DNA of 64,000 nucleotides from Oceanicaulis sp. Lineage in GTDB: Bacteria > Pseudomonadota > Alphaproteobacteria > Caulobacterales > Maricaulaceae. Position numbers and translations under genes: made by a program. This document shows positions 39,923-50,556 of the stretch, piece by piece (position 1 is the stretch's first letter; each line of letters begins with the position of its first letter). The stretch covers positions 1 through 64,000 of the forward strand of contig JAFIEB010000047.1 of the NCBI GenBank assembly GCA_020832735.1. Reading direction: 5' to 3'. A model generated the notes under the pieces. That model was not told where the DNA came from. It saw only the letters and a list, made by a program, of their open reading frames with translations, and ran no database searches.

Positions 39923-40813
39923 TCAGATTCCGTCTGTCAGGGACTCTGGCGTCAGCGCGCCATCCAGGCGCCAGCCCGCCCCCTCGCCCTGCGCCAGCAG
40001 ATCGCTGAGCCAGGGCAAAAGCGCCAAGAGATCGCCTTCCAGCGTATGGGGCGGATTGACCACCACCACGCCGGCGCCCGCCAGCTTGCCCTCTGTCTCC
40101 AGCTCACGCACCCACAGATCGGCGCGCAGGATTTTGTCAGGATCAAACGCCTGCTCAAACAGCAGCCATTGCGCCAGGCCGGTGTCGAAGCGCTCGCTGG
40201 ACCACAAATCCTTGAGCGGACGCCAGAAAATATAGGTCCCGGTCGGCCATCGCTCCAGCCCCGTGCGGGCGGCGCGCGCCATCGCCACGAACTCGTCGCG
40301 CTGCTCGAACGGTGGATCGATCATCACCAGCCCGCGCCGTTCGCGCGGCGGGACCAGAGCGCTCACCGCCCTGTAGCCGTCGCGCCGCTCGGCCTTGACC
40401 CGCGCATCGCGGACATAGCGCTGATCGAGCGTGCGGCAGTCGGCCTCGTGCAGTTCGCACAGATGCATCCTGTCGTGGGGGCGCAGGATCGATGCGGCAA
40501 TGTCGGGCGAGCCGGGATAGGCGCTCAGCGCGCTGTCAGGGTTGGCGGCGCGCACCGCGGCGAGCCAGGGGGCCAGCGCGGCTTCAACCGGCGCGGGACG
40601 CTGCGCCTCCATGACGCGCGCCACGCCGCCCTGCCATTCGGGGCTGCGCCGGGCGGCGTCGCAGGTGAGATCATAGCGCCCGATCCCGGCATGGGTGTCG
40701 ATAAAGCGAAACGGTTTGTCCTTGCGGGTGAGATGGGTCAGGCACAGCGCCAGCGCGGCGTGCTTGAGCACGTCGGCGAAATTGCCGGCATGAAAGGCGT
40801 GGCGATAATTCAT
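39923..40813 (-). CDS. rlmJ: 23S rRNA (adenine(2030)-N(6))-methyltransferase
   Basis: [38 protein letters not shown]. Confidence 0.9.
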   Translation of the reverse strand: MNYRHAFHAGNFADVLKHAALALCLTHLTRKDKPFRFIDTHAGIGRYDLTCDAARRSPEWQGGVARVMEAQRPAPVEAALAPWLAAVRAANPDSALSAYPGSPDIAASILRPHDRMHLCELHEADCRTLDQRYVRDARVKAERRDGYRAVSALVPPRERRGLVMIDPPFEQRDEFVAMARAARTGLERWPTGTYIFWRPLKDLWSSERFDTGLAQWLLFEQAFDPDKILRADLWVRELETEGKLAGAGVVVVNPPHTLEGDLLALLPWLSDLLAQGEGAGWRLDGALTPESLTDGI

Positions 40814-42297
40814 GACGCCCGGTTTACCGGGTCCGCGCTACGCTGTGGAGGCTCTTGAGCGGCGCGCAGGGTGACTTCAAACACCGCGCCCGCCGCACCT
40901 GAATCGGCCAGAATCACATCCCCGCCCATGGCCCGCGCCAGTTCGCGCGCGATCGACAGGCCCAGCCCTGCGCCGCCCTTGGCGCCGCTGCGCCCGAAGG
41001 GCTCGAACAGCGTTTCCCGCACGTGATCGGGCACGCCCGGCCCGGTGTCGCTGACGGCGATCACCACATGACCGCCCTCTTCGCGCGCCAGCGCAGCGCT
41101 CACCGCCCCGCCGCCCTCCATGGCCTGAATGGCGTTGCGGAACAGATTGAGGAAAATCCGGTGCAGGTGATCGGGATCGGCCTGGACGGCCAGCGCATCA
41201 TCGATCCGGTTATCCCAGTCCGCACGGCCCGTGGCGGCCATCGCGTCGCCCGCCGCCTCGTCCAGCGCCGGGCGCAGCTGTATCCGGCTGAATACCGGCG
41301 CGCGCTCCTGCGCGCGGCCGAATTCCAGCGTCTCCTGGCACAGGCGCACGCCCCGGTCGACGGCCCGCACCAGGCGCGCGCCCATATTGGCCACACGCGA
41401 ATCCTGGCTCATCGCCAGCCGGTCGGACACCAGCTGGGCGCTGGCCAGCACATTGCGCAGATCGTGATTGATGCGCGCCACCGCCCCGCCCAGGGCCGCC
41501 AGGCGCTCGCGCTGGCGGAAGGCGGCGCGCACTTCGTCCTGCATGGCGGCCAGCGCGGTTTCCGCCTCGCCGATCTCGTCGCGCCGCCCCGACGGGGTGA
41601 AGGCCAGCGCCGGATTGCCGGGGTCCTTCTGGAACGCCGTGATGGCCATGGCCAGACGGCGCATGGGGCGCACGAAAATGACCATCAGCACGCCGTACAG
41701 CAGCACCCCGGTAACGCCCGCGATAAACAGGGACAGCCAGAAGATCCGCACCGAGAACGCGATCAGATCATCGCGCAAGCCCGCCTCGGGCACGATCACG
41801 CTGATCTGTTCGTCCGGCCGGGTGCGCGGCGCGGCAACGATGCGGATATGGCGCCCCTCGGGCGCGAAAAACGTGCCCCACAGGGCGATCTGGCGCTCGA
41901 TCAGCGTCTCGCGCATCAGGTTCGCGACGATCAGGTTGGACACCTCGACCTCGCCGCCCAGCACCAGCTCGTTGACCCCGCCATAGACGCGCGCCACCGC
42001 CACGGCGTCAGCACCGGCCAGAAGCTCGCGCACCCGCGCCTCGCTCAGCCCGTCGGCTTCAGCGGTCTCGGCCGCCAGCGCGGCCAGATGGGCGGCCTCG
42101 GCGCGCACGGCCAGCCATTCGGTGCGGAAACTGGACGCGGAGGGGAAGAAGATCATCACCTCGGCGACCATCACGAACAGCACCGAGAAGATCAGGAGCT
42201 TGCCCGGCAGCGAGCGCACTGCGCCCACAGCGCGCGCCGCGCCCGCCTGCATCCAGGCGGCCGGGCCGGTCGTGCGCCGCTCGCGGTCAGTGCTCAA
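40810..42297 (-). CDS. Sensor histidine kinase (HAMP, HisKA-like, HATPase_c)
   Basis: [20 protein letters not shown]-box; [52 protein letters not shown] overlap with rlmJ. Confidence 0.88.
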   Translation of the reverse strand: MSTDRERRTTGPAAWMQAGAARAVGAVRSLPGKLLIFSVLFVMVAEVMIFFPSASSFRTEWLAVRAEAAHLAALAAETAEADGLSEARVRELLAGADAVAVARVYGGVNELVLGGEVEVSNLIVANLMRETLIERQIALWGTFFAPEGRHIRIVAAPRTRPDEQISVIVPEAGLRDDLIAFSVRIFWLSLFIAGVTGVLLYGVLMVIFVRPMRRLAMAITAFQKDPGNPALAFTPSGRRDEIGEAETALAAMQDEVRAAFRQRERLAALGGAVARINHDLRNVLASAQLVSDRLAMSQDSRVANMGARLVRAVDRGVRLCQETLEFGRAQERAPVFSRIQLRPALDEAAGDAMAATGRADWDNRIDDALAVQADPDHLHRIFLNLFRNAIQAMEGGGAVSAALAREEGGHVVIAVSDTGPGVPDHVRETLFEPFGRSGAKGGAGLGLSIARELARAMGGDVILADSGAAGAVFEVTLRAAQEPPQRSADPVNRAS

Positions 42298-42320
42298 TAC
42301 GCAGGCCTCCTTGCGCGGCC

Positions 42321-43742
42321 TCAGTGAAACACGGTCAGCACGCCCGCCAGCGCCTTGGCGAACGGGCCGAACACGGTTGGCTCATAATACTTGCCCGCGG
42401 CGCGTTTGAAGACCTCTCCGCGCGTTGGATACGGCGCCACCACGCTGGTCAGGTCGCGCACCGTGCCGCCGCGCGCCATAACGGCGCTGGCGATCTGGAT
42501 GAGATCATCGGCGCGCGCGCCGGCCGCATGGGCGCCAAGAAGCTTCGCTCCCTTGCCGATCACCAGCTTCACGCCGCCGCGCGTATCACTCTCTGCAATC
42601 GCCCGGTCATTCTCGGAAAACGGCCAGCTCGACACCTTCACCTTATCGCCATGGGCGGCGCGCGCTTCGGCCTCGGTCAGGCCGACGCCCGCCAGCGGCG
42701 GATCGGTGTAGACCGCCTGCGGGATGGGCTGGGAGGACTGGCGCGTGAGCAGGCCGAAATAGAGATTGCGGATGATCACCGAGCCATGCCAGCCGGCCAG
42801 GTGGGTCAGCCCGCCCTTGCCCGCGATATCCCCCGCCGCCAGCACGCGCTTGTTACTGGTGCGCAGCCGGTCATCCACGATCAGCCCGCGCTCGTCTGTC
42901 TCGACGCCCGCCGCTTCCAGATTGAGGCCGTCGAGTACCGGTTCGCGCCCGGCGGCGACAAGAAGATGGCTGCCGCTGACAGTCCGGCCATCGGCAAGCG
43001 TGAGCGTGATGGCGCCCGCTCCGCCCGAGGCGCTGACCGCCGCCTGGCCGGCGATCACCGTCACGCCGTCCTCTTCCAGCGCCTCCAGCGCCAGCGCGGC
43101 GTGGTCAGGCTCAAACCGGGCGAGCGGCGCTCCCGCCTCGATCAGCGTCACTTGCGAGCCCAGCCGGACAAAGGCCTGGCCGAGCTCGGTTCCAATGGGG
43201 CCGGCGCCCAGAATGATCAGGTGTTCAGGCAGGCTCTCCAGCGACCAGATGGTTTCATTGGTCAGGTAGGGCAGGTCTTTCAGTCCCTCGATGCCCGGAA
43301 TGCGCGCGCGCGTGCCGCTGGCGATGACGATGCGCCTGGCGGTGACTGACACGGTGTCGGATTCCAGCGTGCGCGGCCCGGCGAAGCGGGCGCGCTCGCG
43401 CACCACGGTCACGCCAAGTCCCTCAAACCGCTCCTGGCTGTCATTGGGTTCGATGGCCGCGATGGCGGCGCGAATCGTCTCGCGCACGCGGGCGAAATCG
43501 ATGCGCTTTAATTCAGCCTCGACGCCCCAGCGGGCGGCTTCGCGCACGCCGTGGGCCTTGTGAGCGGCGGTGAGAATCGCCTTGGACGGCACGCAGCCGT
43601 AATTGAGGCAGTCCCCGCCCATCTCGCCGGCTTCGAACAAGACCACCTTGCGCCCGAGCATGGCCGCGCCCGCCGCGGTGACCAGCCCGCCTGCGCCCGC
43701 GCCGATAATGGCCAGATCGGCCTTCATATTATTGCGGCTCAT
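42321..43742 (-). CDS. FAD-dependent pyridine nucleotide-disulphide oxidoreductase (mercuric reductase/lipoamide dehydrogenase-like)
   Basis: DLAIIGAGAGGLVTAAGAA; GGDCLNYGCVPSKAILTAA redox disulphide. Confidence 0.88.
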   Translation of the reverse strand: MSRNNMKADLAIIGAGAGGLVTAAGAAMLGRKVVLFEAGEMGGDCLNYGCVPSKAILTAAHKAHGVREAARWGVEAELKRIDFARVRETIRAAIAAIEPNDSQERFEGLGVTVVRERARFAGPRTLESDTVSVTARRIVIASGTRARIPGIEGLKDLPYLTNETIWSLESLPEHLIILGAGPIGTELGQAFVRLGSQVTLIEAGAPLARFEPDHAALALEALEEDGVTVIAGQAAVSASGGAGAITLTLADGRTVSGSHLLVAAGREPVLDGLNLEAAGVETDERGLIVDDRLRTSNKRVLAAGDIAGKGGLTHLAGWHGSVIIRNLYFGLLTRQSSQPIPQAVYTDPPLAGVGLTEAEARAAHGDKVKVSSWPFSENDRAIAESDTRGGVKLVIGKGAKLLGAHAAGARADDLIQIASAVMARGGTVRDLTSVVAPYPTRGEVFKRAAGKYYEPTVFGPFAKALAGVLTVFH

Positions 43743-44497
43743 GCCTGGTCCCCATTAGCCGCCGGCGGCGCCTTGCCGGTCAGGCGTTTGTAGATGAAGG
43801 GCGCGAAGCCCACGACCGCAAACACCGCCATGGCGGCGAGCAGTTCGGGCGTCAGCAGATCAAAGAGGCTCGGCACGCCGCCCGCCACCTGGTTGATGGT
43901 CGAGCCCAGCGTCGCGTAGACATAGCCCAGCGGAATCACCCCGATCAGCGTGCCCAGCACGTAGGCGCGCAGCGGCACGTTCAAGAGCGCGGTGGCCAGA
44001 TTGATGCCGAAAAACGGCAGCACCGGAATCAGACGCAGGATCAGCACATAGGTGAAGGCGTCACGCGAAAACCCCTTCTGCAGCCGCGCCACATAGGAGG
44101 GGAATCGCTCGCGCACCCAGTCGGCGAAGGCGTAGCGCGCGGCCAGGAAGATGATCGTCGCGCCGATGGTGGAGCCGATCACCGCCACCGCCGTGCCCGC
44201 ATACGGACCGAACAAAAAGCCCGCCCCGATGGTGAACCAGACCGCGCCGGGCACCGAGATCGACACCGCCAGCGCATAGACCACCCCGTAAATGAGGAGC
44301 GCAATCAGGAAATTGGCGCGCACCCAGACATCCAGCTCGCGAAGGAGCGCCTGCGCCGCCTCCGGGTTGAGATAGCGCCCTCCCCCCGCCAACAGGAACA
44401 CGGCCAGGCCCGCAGCCAGCACGGCCAGCGGGATGAGACGGCGCCAGAGCGGCGTGCGCACGCGCTGAACGGGTTCGGCGGGGTCTATCTCTGTCAT
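43739..44497 (-). CDS. TVP38/TMEM64 (VTT) family membrane protein
   Basis: SVPGAVWFTIGAGFLFGPYAGTAVAVIGSTIGATIIFLAAR; RLIPVLPFFGINLATALLNV. Confidence 0.85.
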   Translation of the reverse strand: MTEIDPAEPVQRVRTPLWRRLIPLAVLAAGLAVFLLAGGGRYLNPEAAQALLRELDVWVRANFLIALLIYGVVYALAVSISVPGAVWFTIGAGFLFGPYAGTAVAVIGSTIGATIIFLAARYAFADWVRERFPSYVARLQKGFSRDAFTYVLILRLIPVLPFFGINLATALLNVPLRAYVLGTLIGVIPLGYVYATLGSTINQVAGGVPSLFDLLTPELLAAMAVFAVVGFAPFIYKRLTGKAPPAANGDQA

Positions 44498-44704
44498 GGC
44501 GGTCGAAATTCCTTGAGCAATGCCTGAATGCACGCTCGCATATAGAGGCATTTGCTGACACAAGAGAGTCACTCGCACGCGCGCCGCCATCACCGTCGCG
44601 TGAAGCGCCGCCCGGCTTGACTTGGAACCCGCTCACCCGTATCAACCGCGGCTCGCATTTGGACGCCGCCGACGCGCGGCCGTCCCTGTTACGGAGCAGG
44701 ACCC

Positions 44705-44839
44705 GTGAAACGTACATTCCAGCCTTCCAAACTGGTGCGCGCGCGCCGTCACGGCTTCCGCGCCCGCATGGCCACCAAGTCGGGCCGCCTGGTCATTGCG
44801 CGCCGCCGCGCCAAGGGGCGCAAGCGGCTGTCCGCCTGA
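44705..44839 (+). CDS. rpmH: 50S ribosomal protein L34
   Basis: [47 protein letters not shown] start, so not in the ORF track. Confidence 0.95.
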   Translation: MKRTFQPSKLVRARRHGFRARMATKSGRLVIARRRAKGRKRLSA

Positions 44840-45237
44840 TTACCCTGACCAGGCTCCCGGCCTATCCCGATCGCGCCGCACGGGTGACCGAGCGGCGCGA
44901 TTTTTTACGTGCGCGCGACGGCGTGCGCGCCGCCCGTCCGGGCGTTGTGGTGCAGGCCTTCGCCCGCCCCGGCGACCCGCAAGGACCGGCACGCGCGGGC
45001 TTCACCGCCACGCGCAAGATCGGATCGGCGGTGGTGCGCAACCGCGCCCGGCGCCGTCTGCGCGAGGCGGTGCGGCTGCTTCTGCCCCTCCACGGCGCGC
45101 CGGGAACCGATTATGTGTTCATCGCGCGCGCCGCTACACCTGCGCGGGCCTGGACGTCATTGCTTGACGATGTCGAAAGCGCGTTGATAAGCCTCGCCCC
45201 GCGCGTGCGGGCCGTCCGGAGTTCCGATCCGGCCTGA
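44836..45237 (+). CDS. rnpA: Ribonuclease P protein component
   Basis: [44 protein letters not shown]; no ATG at the N-terminus, start uncertain (CTG 44836 / ATT 44839 / GTG 44884). Confidence 0.85.
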   Translation: MITLTRLPAYPDRAARVTERRDFLRARDGVRAARPGVVVQAFARPGDPQGPARAGFTATRKIGSAVVRNRARRRLREAVRLLLPLHGAPGTDYVFIARAATPARAWTSLLDDVESALISLAPRVRAVRSSDPA

Positions 45238-45261
45238 GGCGCCATACTGGCCTGGAAAAGG

Positions 45262-47340
45262 ATGTCCGCGCCCATGGGTGACCCGAGCAACACGCGCAAT
45301 CTGATCCTGTTTTTCGTCTGCATCATGGGCGTGCTGCTGCTGTACGACCTGTTCGTGATGCAGCCGGCCTCGCGTGAACGTGCGGCGCGCGAACCCGCCC
45401 AGGTGTCCGAACAGGCCGCGCCCCCCCGCGACGACGCGCCCGAAGCGCCCGATGCGGACTTCGCCGTGGACACCCCTGCGGTCGGCCTGACGCGTGAAAG
45501 CGCGCTGTCGCGCTCTGAACGCATCGAGATCCGCACCCCCGCCCTGTCCGGCACTCTGGGCCTGACCGGCGCCCGGCTCGATGACCTGCAGCTCCTGCGC
45601 TACGACACCGAGGTCAATAGCGGCGTTCCGATCACCCTGCTGAACCCGGAAGGCGCGCCGAACGGGCATTACCTGTTTTCCGGCTGGATCGGCGGATCGG
45701 ACGCCCCGTCCGGCCTGCCCGCCCTCAACACGCGCTGGCGCCTGGTTGAAGGACGCCAGCTGACGCCAGACACACCGGTCGTGCTGGAGCACCGCGCCGG
45801 CGATCTGGTGTTCCGACGCACCATCTCGGTGGACAACGATTATCTGTTCACCTTCACCGACACCGTCACCAATACCGGCGCCAGCGCCGTGTCGCTGCGC
45901 CGTTTCGGCGTGGTCAGGCAGGAGGACAGACCACCGGGCCTGTTGAACTTCTTCATCCTGCATGAAGGCGCGGTGGGCGTGGTCGGCGACCGCCTGGTGG
46001 ACCGCAAGTTCAACAATCTGGAAAGCGACCGTCTGATCGAGCGCACCGGCGCAGGCGGCTGGATGGGCTTCACCTCCAAATACTGGCTCGCCGCCACGGC
46101 GCCCGAAGGCCAGCCGGAGATTCGCGGCCAGTTCCGCGTGCTCGACCGGCCCGGCCCGCCGGTGTTCGAGGCCAATTATCTGGGCGAACCGGTCGCGGTC
46201 ATGCCCGGCCAGACCCTCACCGACACCAGCTTGATGTTCGCCGGGGCGAAATCCTCCTCGCTGCTGTCGCGCTATGAAAACGAGGCGGGCATTCCGCGCC
46301 TCTCTCAGGCCATCGACTGGGGCATGTTCTGGTTCCTGACCCGGCCGTTCTTCGCGATCATCCATTATTTCTACGGCCTGATCGGCAATTACGGCCTGGC
46401 GCTGATGTTGTTCGTGCTGCTGATCAAAATCCCGCTCTTCCCGCTCAACAACCGCGCCTTCGCCTCCATGGCCAAGATGCGCGCCGTGGCGCCGAAGATG
46501 ACCGAGATCCGCGAGCGCCATAAGGACAATCCCCAGGCCCAGCAGCAGGCCATGCTGGAGCTCTACAAGCGCGAGAAGATCAATCCGCTGGCCGGCTGCC
46601 TGCCGATCCTGCCCCAGATCCCGATCTTCTTTGCGGTCTACAAGACCGTGTTCATCTCGCTGGACGCTCGCCACTCACCCTTCTTCGGCTGGATCCAGGA
46701 CATGTCGGCGCCTGATCCGACGACGATCTGGAATTTGTTCGGCCTCTTGCCCTACGACCCGTCGGGCGTGCCGATCATCTCCAATCCCTATCTCTCAATC
46801 GGCGTATGGCCGATCATCATGGGCCTGACCATGTGGGCGCAGATGAGCCTGAACCCGCCCCCGCCTGACAAGATCCAGCGCCAGATCTTCGCCTTCCTGC
46901 CGGTGGTGTTCACCTTCGTACTGGCGCCCTTCGCCGCCGCGCTGGTGATCTACTGGGCCTGGAACAACACGCTGACAGTGGCCCAGCAATACATCATCAT
47001 GCGCCGCCAGGGGGTCCAGACCGAGCTGGACAAGGCTATCGCCCGCCTGCGCGCCAAGATGAAGGGCGAGCCCGAACCGGACTTCTCCGAACCCGCCAAG
47101 GCCGGCGCCTCGCTGCCTGAAAAGGCCGCCGCGGCGACGTCCACAGCGCTCAAGACCGCCCGCCCCGCCGATGTGTCTGAAACTGATGACATGCCTGAGG
47201 ACGATGACGCGCCCGACGGGGACAGCCCGGCGAAACCGGCGCCGGCCAGGCCTTCGGGCGGCGCGCGCACCCGCTCCAATCCCGCCGCCAAGAAAAAGCG
47301 CTCGGGCGCATCGCGGCGCAAACCGGGGGGCAGGCGCTGA
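45262..47340 (+). CDS. yidC: Membrane protein insertase
   Basis: NLILFFVCIMGVLLLYDLFVM; KINPLAGCLPILPQIPIFFAVYKTVF. Confidence 0.95.
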   Translation: MSAPMGDPSNTRNLILFFVCIMGVLLLYDLFVMQPASRERAAREPAQVSEQAAPPRDDAPEAPDADFAVDTPAVGLTRESALSRSERIEIRTPALSGTLGLTGARLDDLQLLRYDTEVNSGVPITLLNPEGAPNGHYLFSGWIGGSDAPSGLPALNTRWRLVEGRQLTPDTPVVLEHRAGDLVFRRTISVDNDYLFTFTDTVTNTGASAVSLRRFGVVRQEDRPPGLLNFFILHEGAVGVVGDRLVDRKFNNLESDRLIERTGAGGWMGFTSKYWLAATAPEGQPEIRGQFRVLDRPGPPVFEANYLGEPVAVMPGQTLTDTSLMFAGAKSSSLLSRYENEAGIPRLSQAIDWGMFWFLTRPFFAIIHYFYGLIGNYGLALMLFVLLIKIPLFPLNNRAFASMAKMRAVAPKMTEIRERHKDNPQAQQQAMLELYKREKINPLAGCLPILPQIPIFFAVYKTVFISLDARHSPFFGWIQDMSAPDPTTIWNLFGLLPYDPSGVPIISNPYLSIGVWPIIMGLTMWAQMSLNPPPPDKIQRQIFAFLPVVFTFVLAPFAAALVIYWAWNNTLTVAQQYIIMRRQGVQTELDKAIARLRAKMKGEPEPDFSEPAKAGASLPEKAAAATSTALKTARPADVSETDDMPEDDDAPDGDSPAKPAPARPSGGARTRSNPAAKKKRSGASRRKPGGRR

Positions 47341-48005
47341 CCGATCCTTCGGACTCAGATGCGGATCTGGACGCCGCCGCGCGCATCGAGGCGGGCCGGC
47401 GCCTGTTCGCAGGCCCTTGCGACTTCATGCTGGGCGTGACGGCGCTTGACGTCCTGCCGCCCGCCGACCTGCCCGAAATCGCGTTTGCGGGCCGGTCCAA
47501 TGTGGGCAAGTCGTCGCTGATCAATGCGCTGACCGGGCGCAAGTCGCTGGCGCGCGCCTCCAACGAGCCCGGGCGCACGCGCGAGCTCAATTTCTTTGAT
47601 CTGGGCGGCCGGATGCGCATCGTCGACCTGCCCGGCTACGGCTTCGCCAAGGCGCCCAAGCCGGTGGTCGAGCGCTGGACCGCGCTGACGCAGGATTATC
47701 TGCGCGGCCGGGTCAACCTCAAGCGCGTGCTCTTGCTGATCGACGCGCGGCACGGCATCAAGCCTGTGGACGAGGGCGTGATGAAAGCGTTCGACATAGC
47801 CGCCGTGATCTATCAGCTGGTGCTGACCAAGGCTGACAAGCTCAAACCGGGCGAGGCCGCCGCGCGCCAGGCCGAGACCCTGAAGCGCGTGGAGCGCCGC
47901 CCCGCGGCCCATCCTTATGTCGCGCTGACCTCCAGCGCCAAGCAGGACGGCATCCCCGAACTGCGCGCCGAACTGGCTGCGCTGGCTCTGGAGGCGCGGC
48001 CATGA
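47337..48005 (+). CDS. engB: Ribosome biogenesis GTPase YihA/YsxC/EngB
   Basis: GRRLFAGPCDFMLGV...EIAFAGRSNVGKSSLINALTGRK; conserved N-terminus lies upstream of ATG 47427, so a non-ATG start near the yidC stop is likely. Confidence 0.88.
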   Translation: MTDPSDSDADLDAAARIEAGRRLFAGPCDFMLGVTALDVLPPADLPEIAFAGRSNVGKSSLINALTGRKSLARASNEPGRTRELNFFDLGGRMRIVDLPGYGFAKAPKPVVERWTALTQDYLRGRVNLKRVLLLIDARHGIKPVDEGVMKAFDIAAVIYQLVLTKADKLKPGEAAARQAETLKRVERRPAAHPYVALTSSAKQDGIPELRAELAALALEARP

Positions 48006-48982
48006 GAGTCGCTCTGGCTGCGCTGATCCTCGCCGCATCGCTCGGCGCGCCGGCCGCGGCGGGCGAGGTGTGCAATGAAACCAGCTTCATGCTCGACGTC
48101 GCCAAGGCCTGGCGCACGCCCTCTGGCCTGGCCGCCGAGGGCTGGACGCGGATCGCGCCGGGCGGCTGCGCGCAGATCGGGCCGGGCGCTGAAACCGACC
48201 AGTTTCTGTATGCGCGCTCCACCAACGCCTATCTGGGCGGCGTGCGCGAATGGCGCGGCTCGCTCGAGGTGTGCGTCGACGATACCGATTTCGCCTTCGA
48301 GGGCGTGGCCGACTGCGCCGCACTGGGCCTGCACAGCCGCCCGTTCCGCCGCCTGAGCGAGGCCGAACGCTCCCGCGCCGTGCTGGTGGAGCTGGACGAT
48401 TTCGGCGACCGGGCCGAGGAGGCCGGGCTGCAGCGCCTGTTGCAGGCCAACGGCTATGACATCCGCCTGATCGACGGCTTCGCCGGGCGGCGCACCCGGC
48501 GTCAGGTCGCCGCGTTTGAGGCCGATTATGGCCGCGAGTTCGGCGCGGACCGGGCCGGATTGATCGAGACCCTCCACGCCCGGGCGCTGGAGCGCAATAA
48601 CCGCGCCGGGCTACGCGTGTGCAATGACGCCGCCGAGCCGATGGCCGCGGCGTACGCCCGCCAGCAGGACGATGGGGTTCAGGTGCGCGGCTGGTGGCGC
48701 ATCGAGCCGGGCGCGTGCGCGCGCCTGATCTCCGAGCGCATCGAGCCGGGCCAGACCCATGTGCATGTGCGCCTGCTCGACGATCGCGGCGAGCGCCTGC
48801 TCAGCGGCGCCAACACGCCCTTCTGCGTCGCGCCGGGCCGGTTCATCAATGACAATCCCGAAGGCTGCGAGCGCCTGGGCTTCCAGCTTGCCGGCTTCCG
48901 GCCGGTCCCCGCCCCGGACGCTGAAACCGGCGGCGTGACCCTGCGCCTGACCGGCCCGGATTTCGAGGAGAGCGGACCATGA
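48002..48982 (+). CDS. Exported protein with two DUF1036-like domains flanking a PG-binding-like segment
   Basis: VCNETSFMLDVAKAWR.. and VCNDAAEPMAAAYARQ..; centre LQRLLQANGYDIRLIDGFAGRRTRRQVAAFEADYG. Confidence 0.7.
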   Translation: MRVALAALILAASLGAPAAAGEVCNETSFMLDVAKAWRTPSGLAAEGWTRIAPGGCAQIGPGAETDQFLYARSTNAYLGGVREWRGSLEVCVDDTDFAFEGVADCAALGLHSRPFRRLSEAERSRAVLVELDDFGDRAEEAGLQRLLQANGYDIRLIDGFAGRRTRRQVAAFEADYGREFGADRAGLIETLHARALERNNRAGLRVCNDAAEPMAAAYARQQDDGVQVRGWWRIEPGACARLISERIEPGQTHVHVRLLDDRGERLLSGANTPFCVAPGRFINDNPEGCERLGFQLAGFRPVPAPDAETGGVTLRLTGPDFEESGP

Positions 48983-49692
48983 GCGCCCGGCCCGGCCCGG
49001 GCGCGCCCGCGCTGGGCGCCAAGGACGCCTGGGTGTTCGATCTGGACAACACGCTCTACCCCGCCGACACGGCGGTGATGAGCCAAGTCGATATTCGCAT
49101 GACGCAGTTTGTGATGCGCCTGCTGGACGCAGACCGCGAGACGGCGCGCGCGGTGCAGAAACGCTACTGGCGCGAATACGGCACCACGCTCAACGGGCTG
49201 ATGAGCAATCACGACGTCAATCTGGGCGAATTCCTTGATTTCGTTCATGATGTCGACCACTCGGTCATCACCCCCAACCCCGAGCTCGCCGGCCATGTGG
49301 CGGCGCTGGAAGGCCAGCGTGTGGTGTTCACCAACGGCTCGCGCAAGCACGCCGAGAAGGTGATCGACCGGCTGGGCCTGAACGGCTTGTTCGACGATCT
49401 CTATGACATCGAGGCGGCGCAATACCTGCCCAAGCCCCACCGGGCGAGCTTTGAGCGCTTCACGCGCCATTTCGCCATCACGCCGCACAGCGCGGTGATG
49501 TTTGAAGATTCACCGGCCAATCTTGAAACGGCTGCCGATATGGGCTTCACCACCGTACTCATCCGCGCGAGCGCCGAAGACCCGGACGGCCACACCGCCG
49601 GCCCCGGCGCGCATCCGCCCCATGTTCACTACGCCGCAGACTGCCTGACCGGGTTTCTCGGCCAGCTCCGCGCCGCCAGCTCCAGAGCCTGA
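48979..49692 (+). CDS. HAD-family pyrimidine 5'-nucleotidase
   Basis: [51 protein letters not shown]. Confidence 0.88.
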   Translation: MSARPGPGAPALGAKDAWVFDLDNTLYPADTAVMSQVDIRMTQFVMRLLDADRETARAVQKRYWREYGTTLNGLMSNHDVNLGEFLDFVHDVDHSVITPNPELAGHVAALEGQRVVFTNGSRKHAEKVIDRLGLNGLFDDLYDIEAAQYLPKPHRASFERFTRHFAITPHSAVMFEDSPANLETAADMGFTTVLIRASAEDPDGHTAGPGAHPPHVHYAADCLTGFLGQLRAASSRA

Positions 49693-49696
49693 TCCC

Positions 49697-50524
49697 ATGA
49701 CCCAAGCCCTCAAAGACGCCATCGACGCCGCCTGGGAGGCGCGCGCCGCCCTTGACGTGAACACGAAGGGCCCCGAGCGCGAGGCGGTGGAGACGGCGCT
49801 GGCCCTGCTCGACAGCGGCGCCGCGCGCGTGGCATCACGAGAGGGCAATGGCGACTGGATCGTACATGAATGGCTGAAGAAAGCCGTGCTCCTGTCCTTC
49901 CGGCTCAACCCCAACACCCTCATCGCCGGCGGGCCCGGCGAGGGGCCGTGGTGGGACAAGGTCGCTTCAAAGTTTGAAGGCTGGGGCGAGGCGGAATTCA
50001 CCGCGGCGGGCTTCCGGGCCGTGCCGCCGGCCGCCGTGCGCCGGGGCGCGCACATTGCGCGCGGCGCCGTGCTGATGCCCTCCTTCATCAATTTCGGCGC
50101 CTATGTGGACGAAGGCGCGATGATCGACACCTGGGCCACGGTCGGCTCGTGCGCCCAGATCGGCAAGAATGTGCACATCTCCGGCGGCGCCGGGATTGGC
50201 GGCGTGCTCGAACCGCTGCAGGCGGCGCCCGTGATCATCGAGGATGACTGCTTCATCGGCGCCCGCGCCGAGGTGGCCGAAGGCGTGATCGTGCGCGAGG
50301 GCGCGGTTTTGTCCATGGGCGTCTATATCGGCGCCTCGACCAAGATCGTGGACCGCGCCACCGGCGAGGTGATGCGCGGCGAGGTGCCGGCCTATTCGGT
50401 GGTGGTGCCCGGCGCCCTGCCCGACCCCAAGGGCGGCCCGTCGCTCTACTGCGCCGTGATCGTCAAGCGAGTCGACGCTCAGACAAGGTCAAAGACGAGC
50501 ATCAACGCCCTGCTCAGGGATTGA
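49697..50524 (+). CDS. dapD: 2,3,4,5-tetrahydropyridine-2,6-dicarboxylate N-succinyltransferase
   Basis: [62 protein letters not shown]. Confidence 0.95.
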   Translation: MTQALKDAIDAAWEARAALDVNTKGPEREAVETALALLDSGAARVASREGNGDWIVHEWLKKAVLLSFRLNPNTLIAGGPGEGPWWDKVASKFEGWGEAEFTAAGFRAVPPAAVRRGAHIARGAVLMPSFINFGAYVDEGAMIDTWATVGSCAQIGKNVHISGGAGIGGVLEPLQAAPVIIEDDCFIGARAEVAEGVIVREGAVLSMGVYIGASTKIVDRATGEVMRGEVPAYSVVVPGALPDPKGGPSLYCAVIVKRVDAQTRSKTSINALLRD

Positions 50525-50556
50525 GGAGGGGGCGGCGTCCGCCTCCCCCCTCAGCC

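Noticed and set aside
45157-46674. 505-aa minus-strand ORF
   Set aside because: Antisense shadow of yidC; no recognisable domain.
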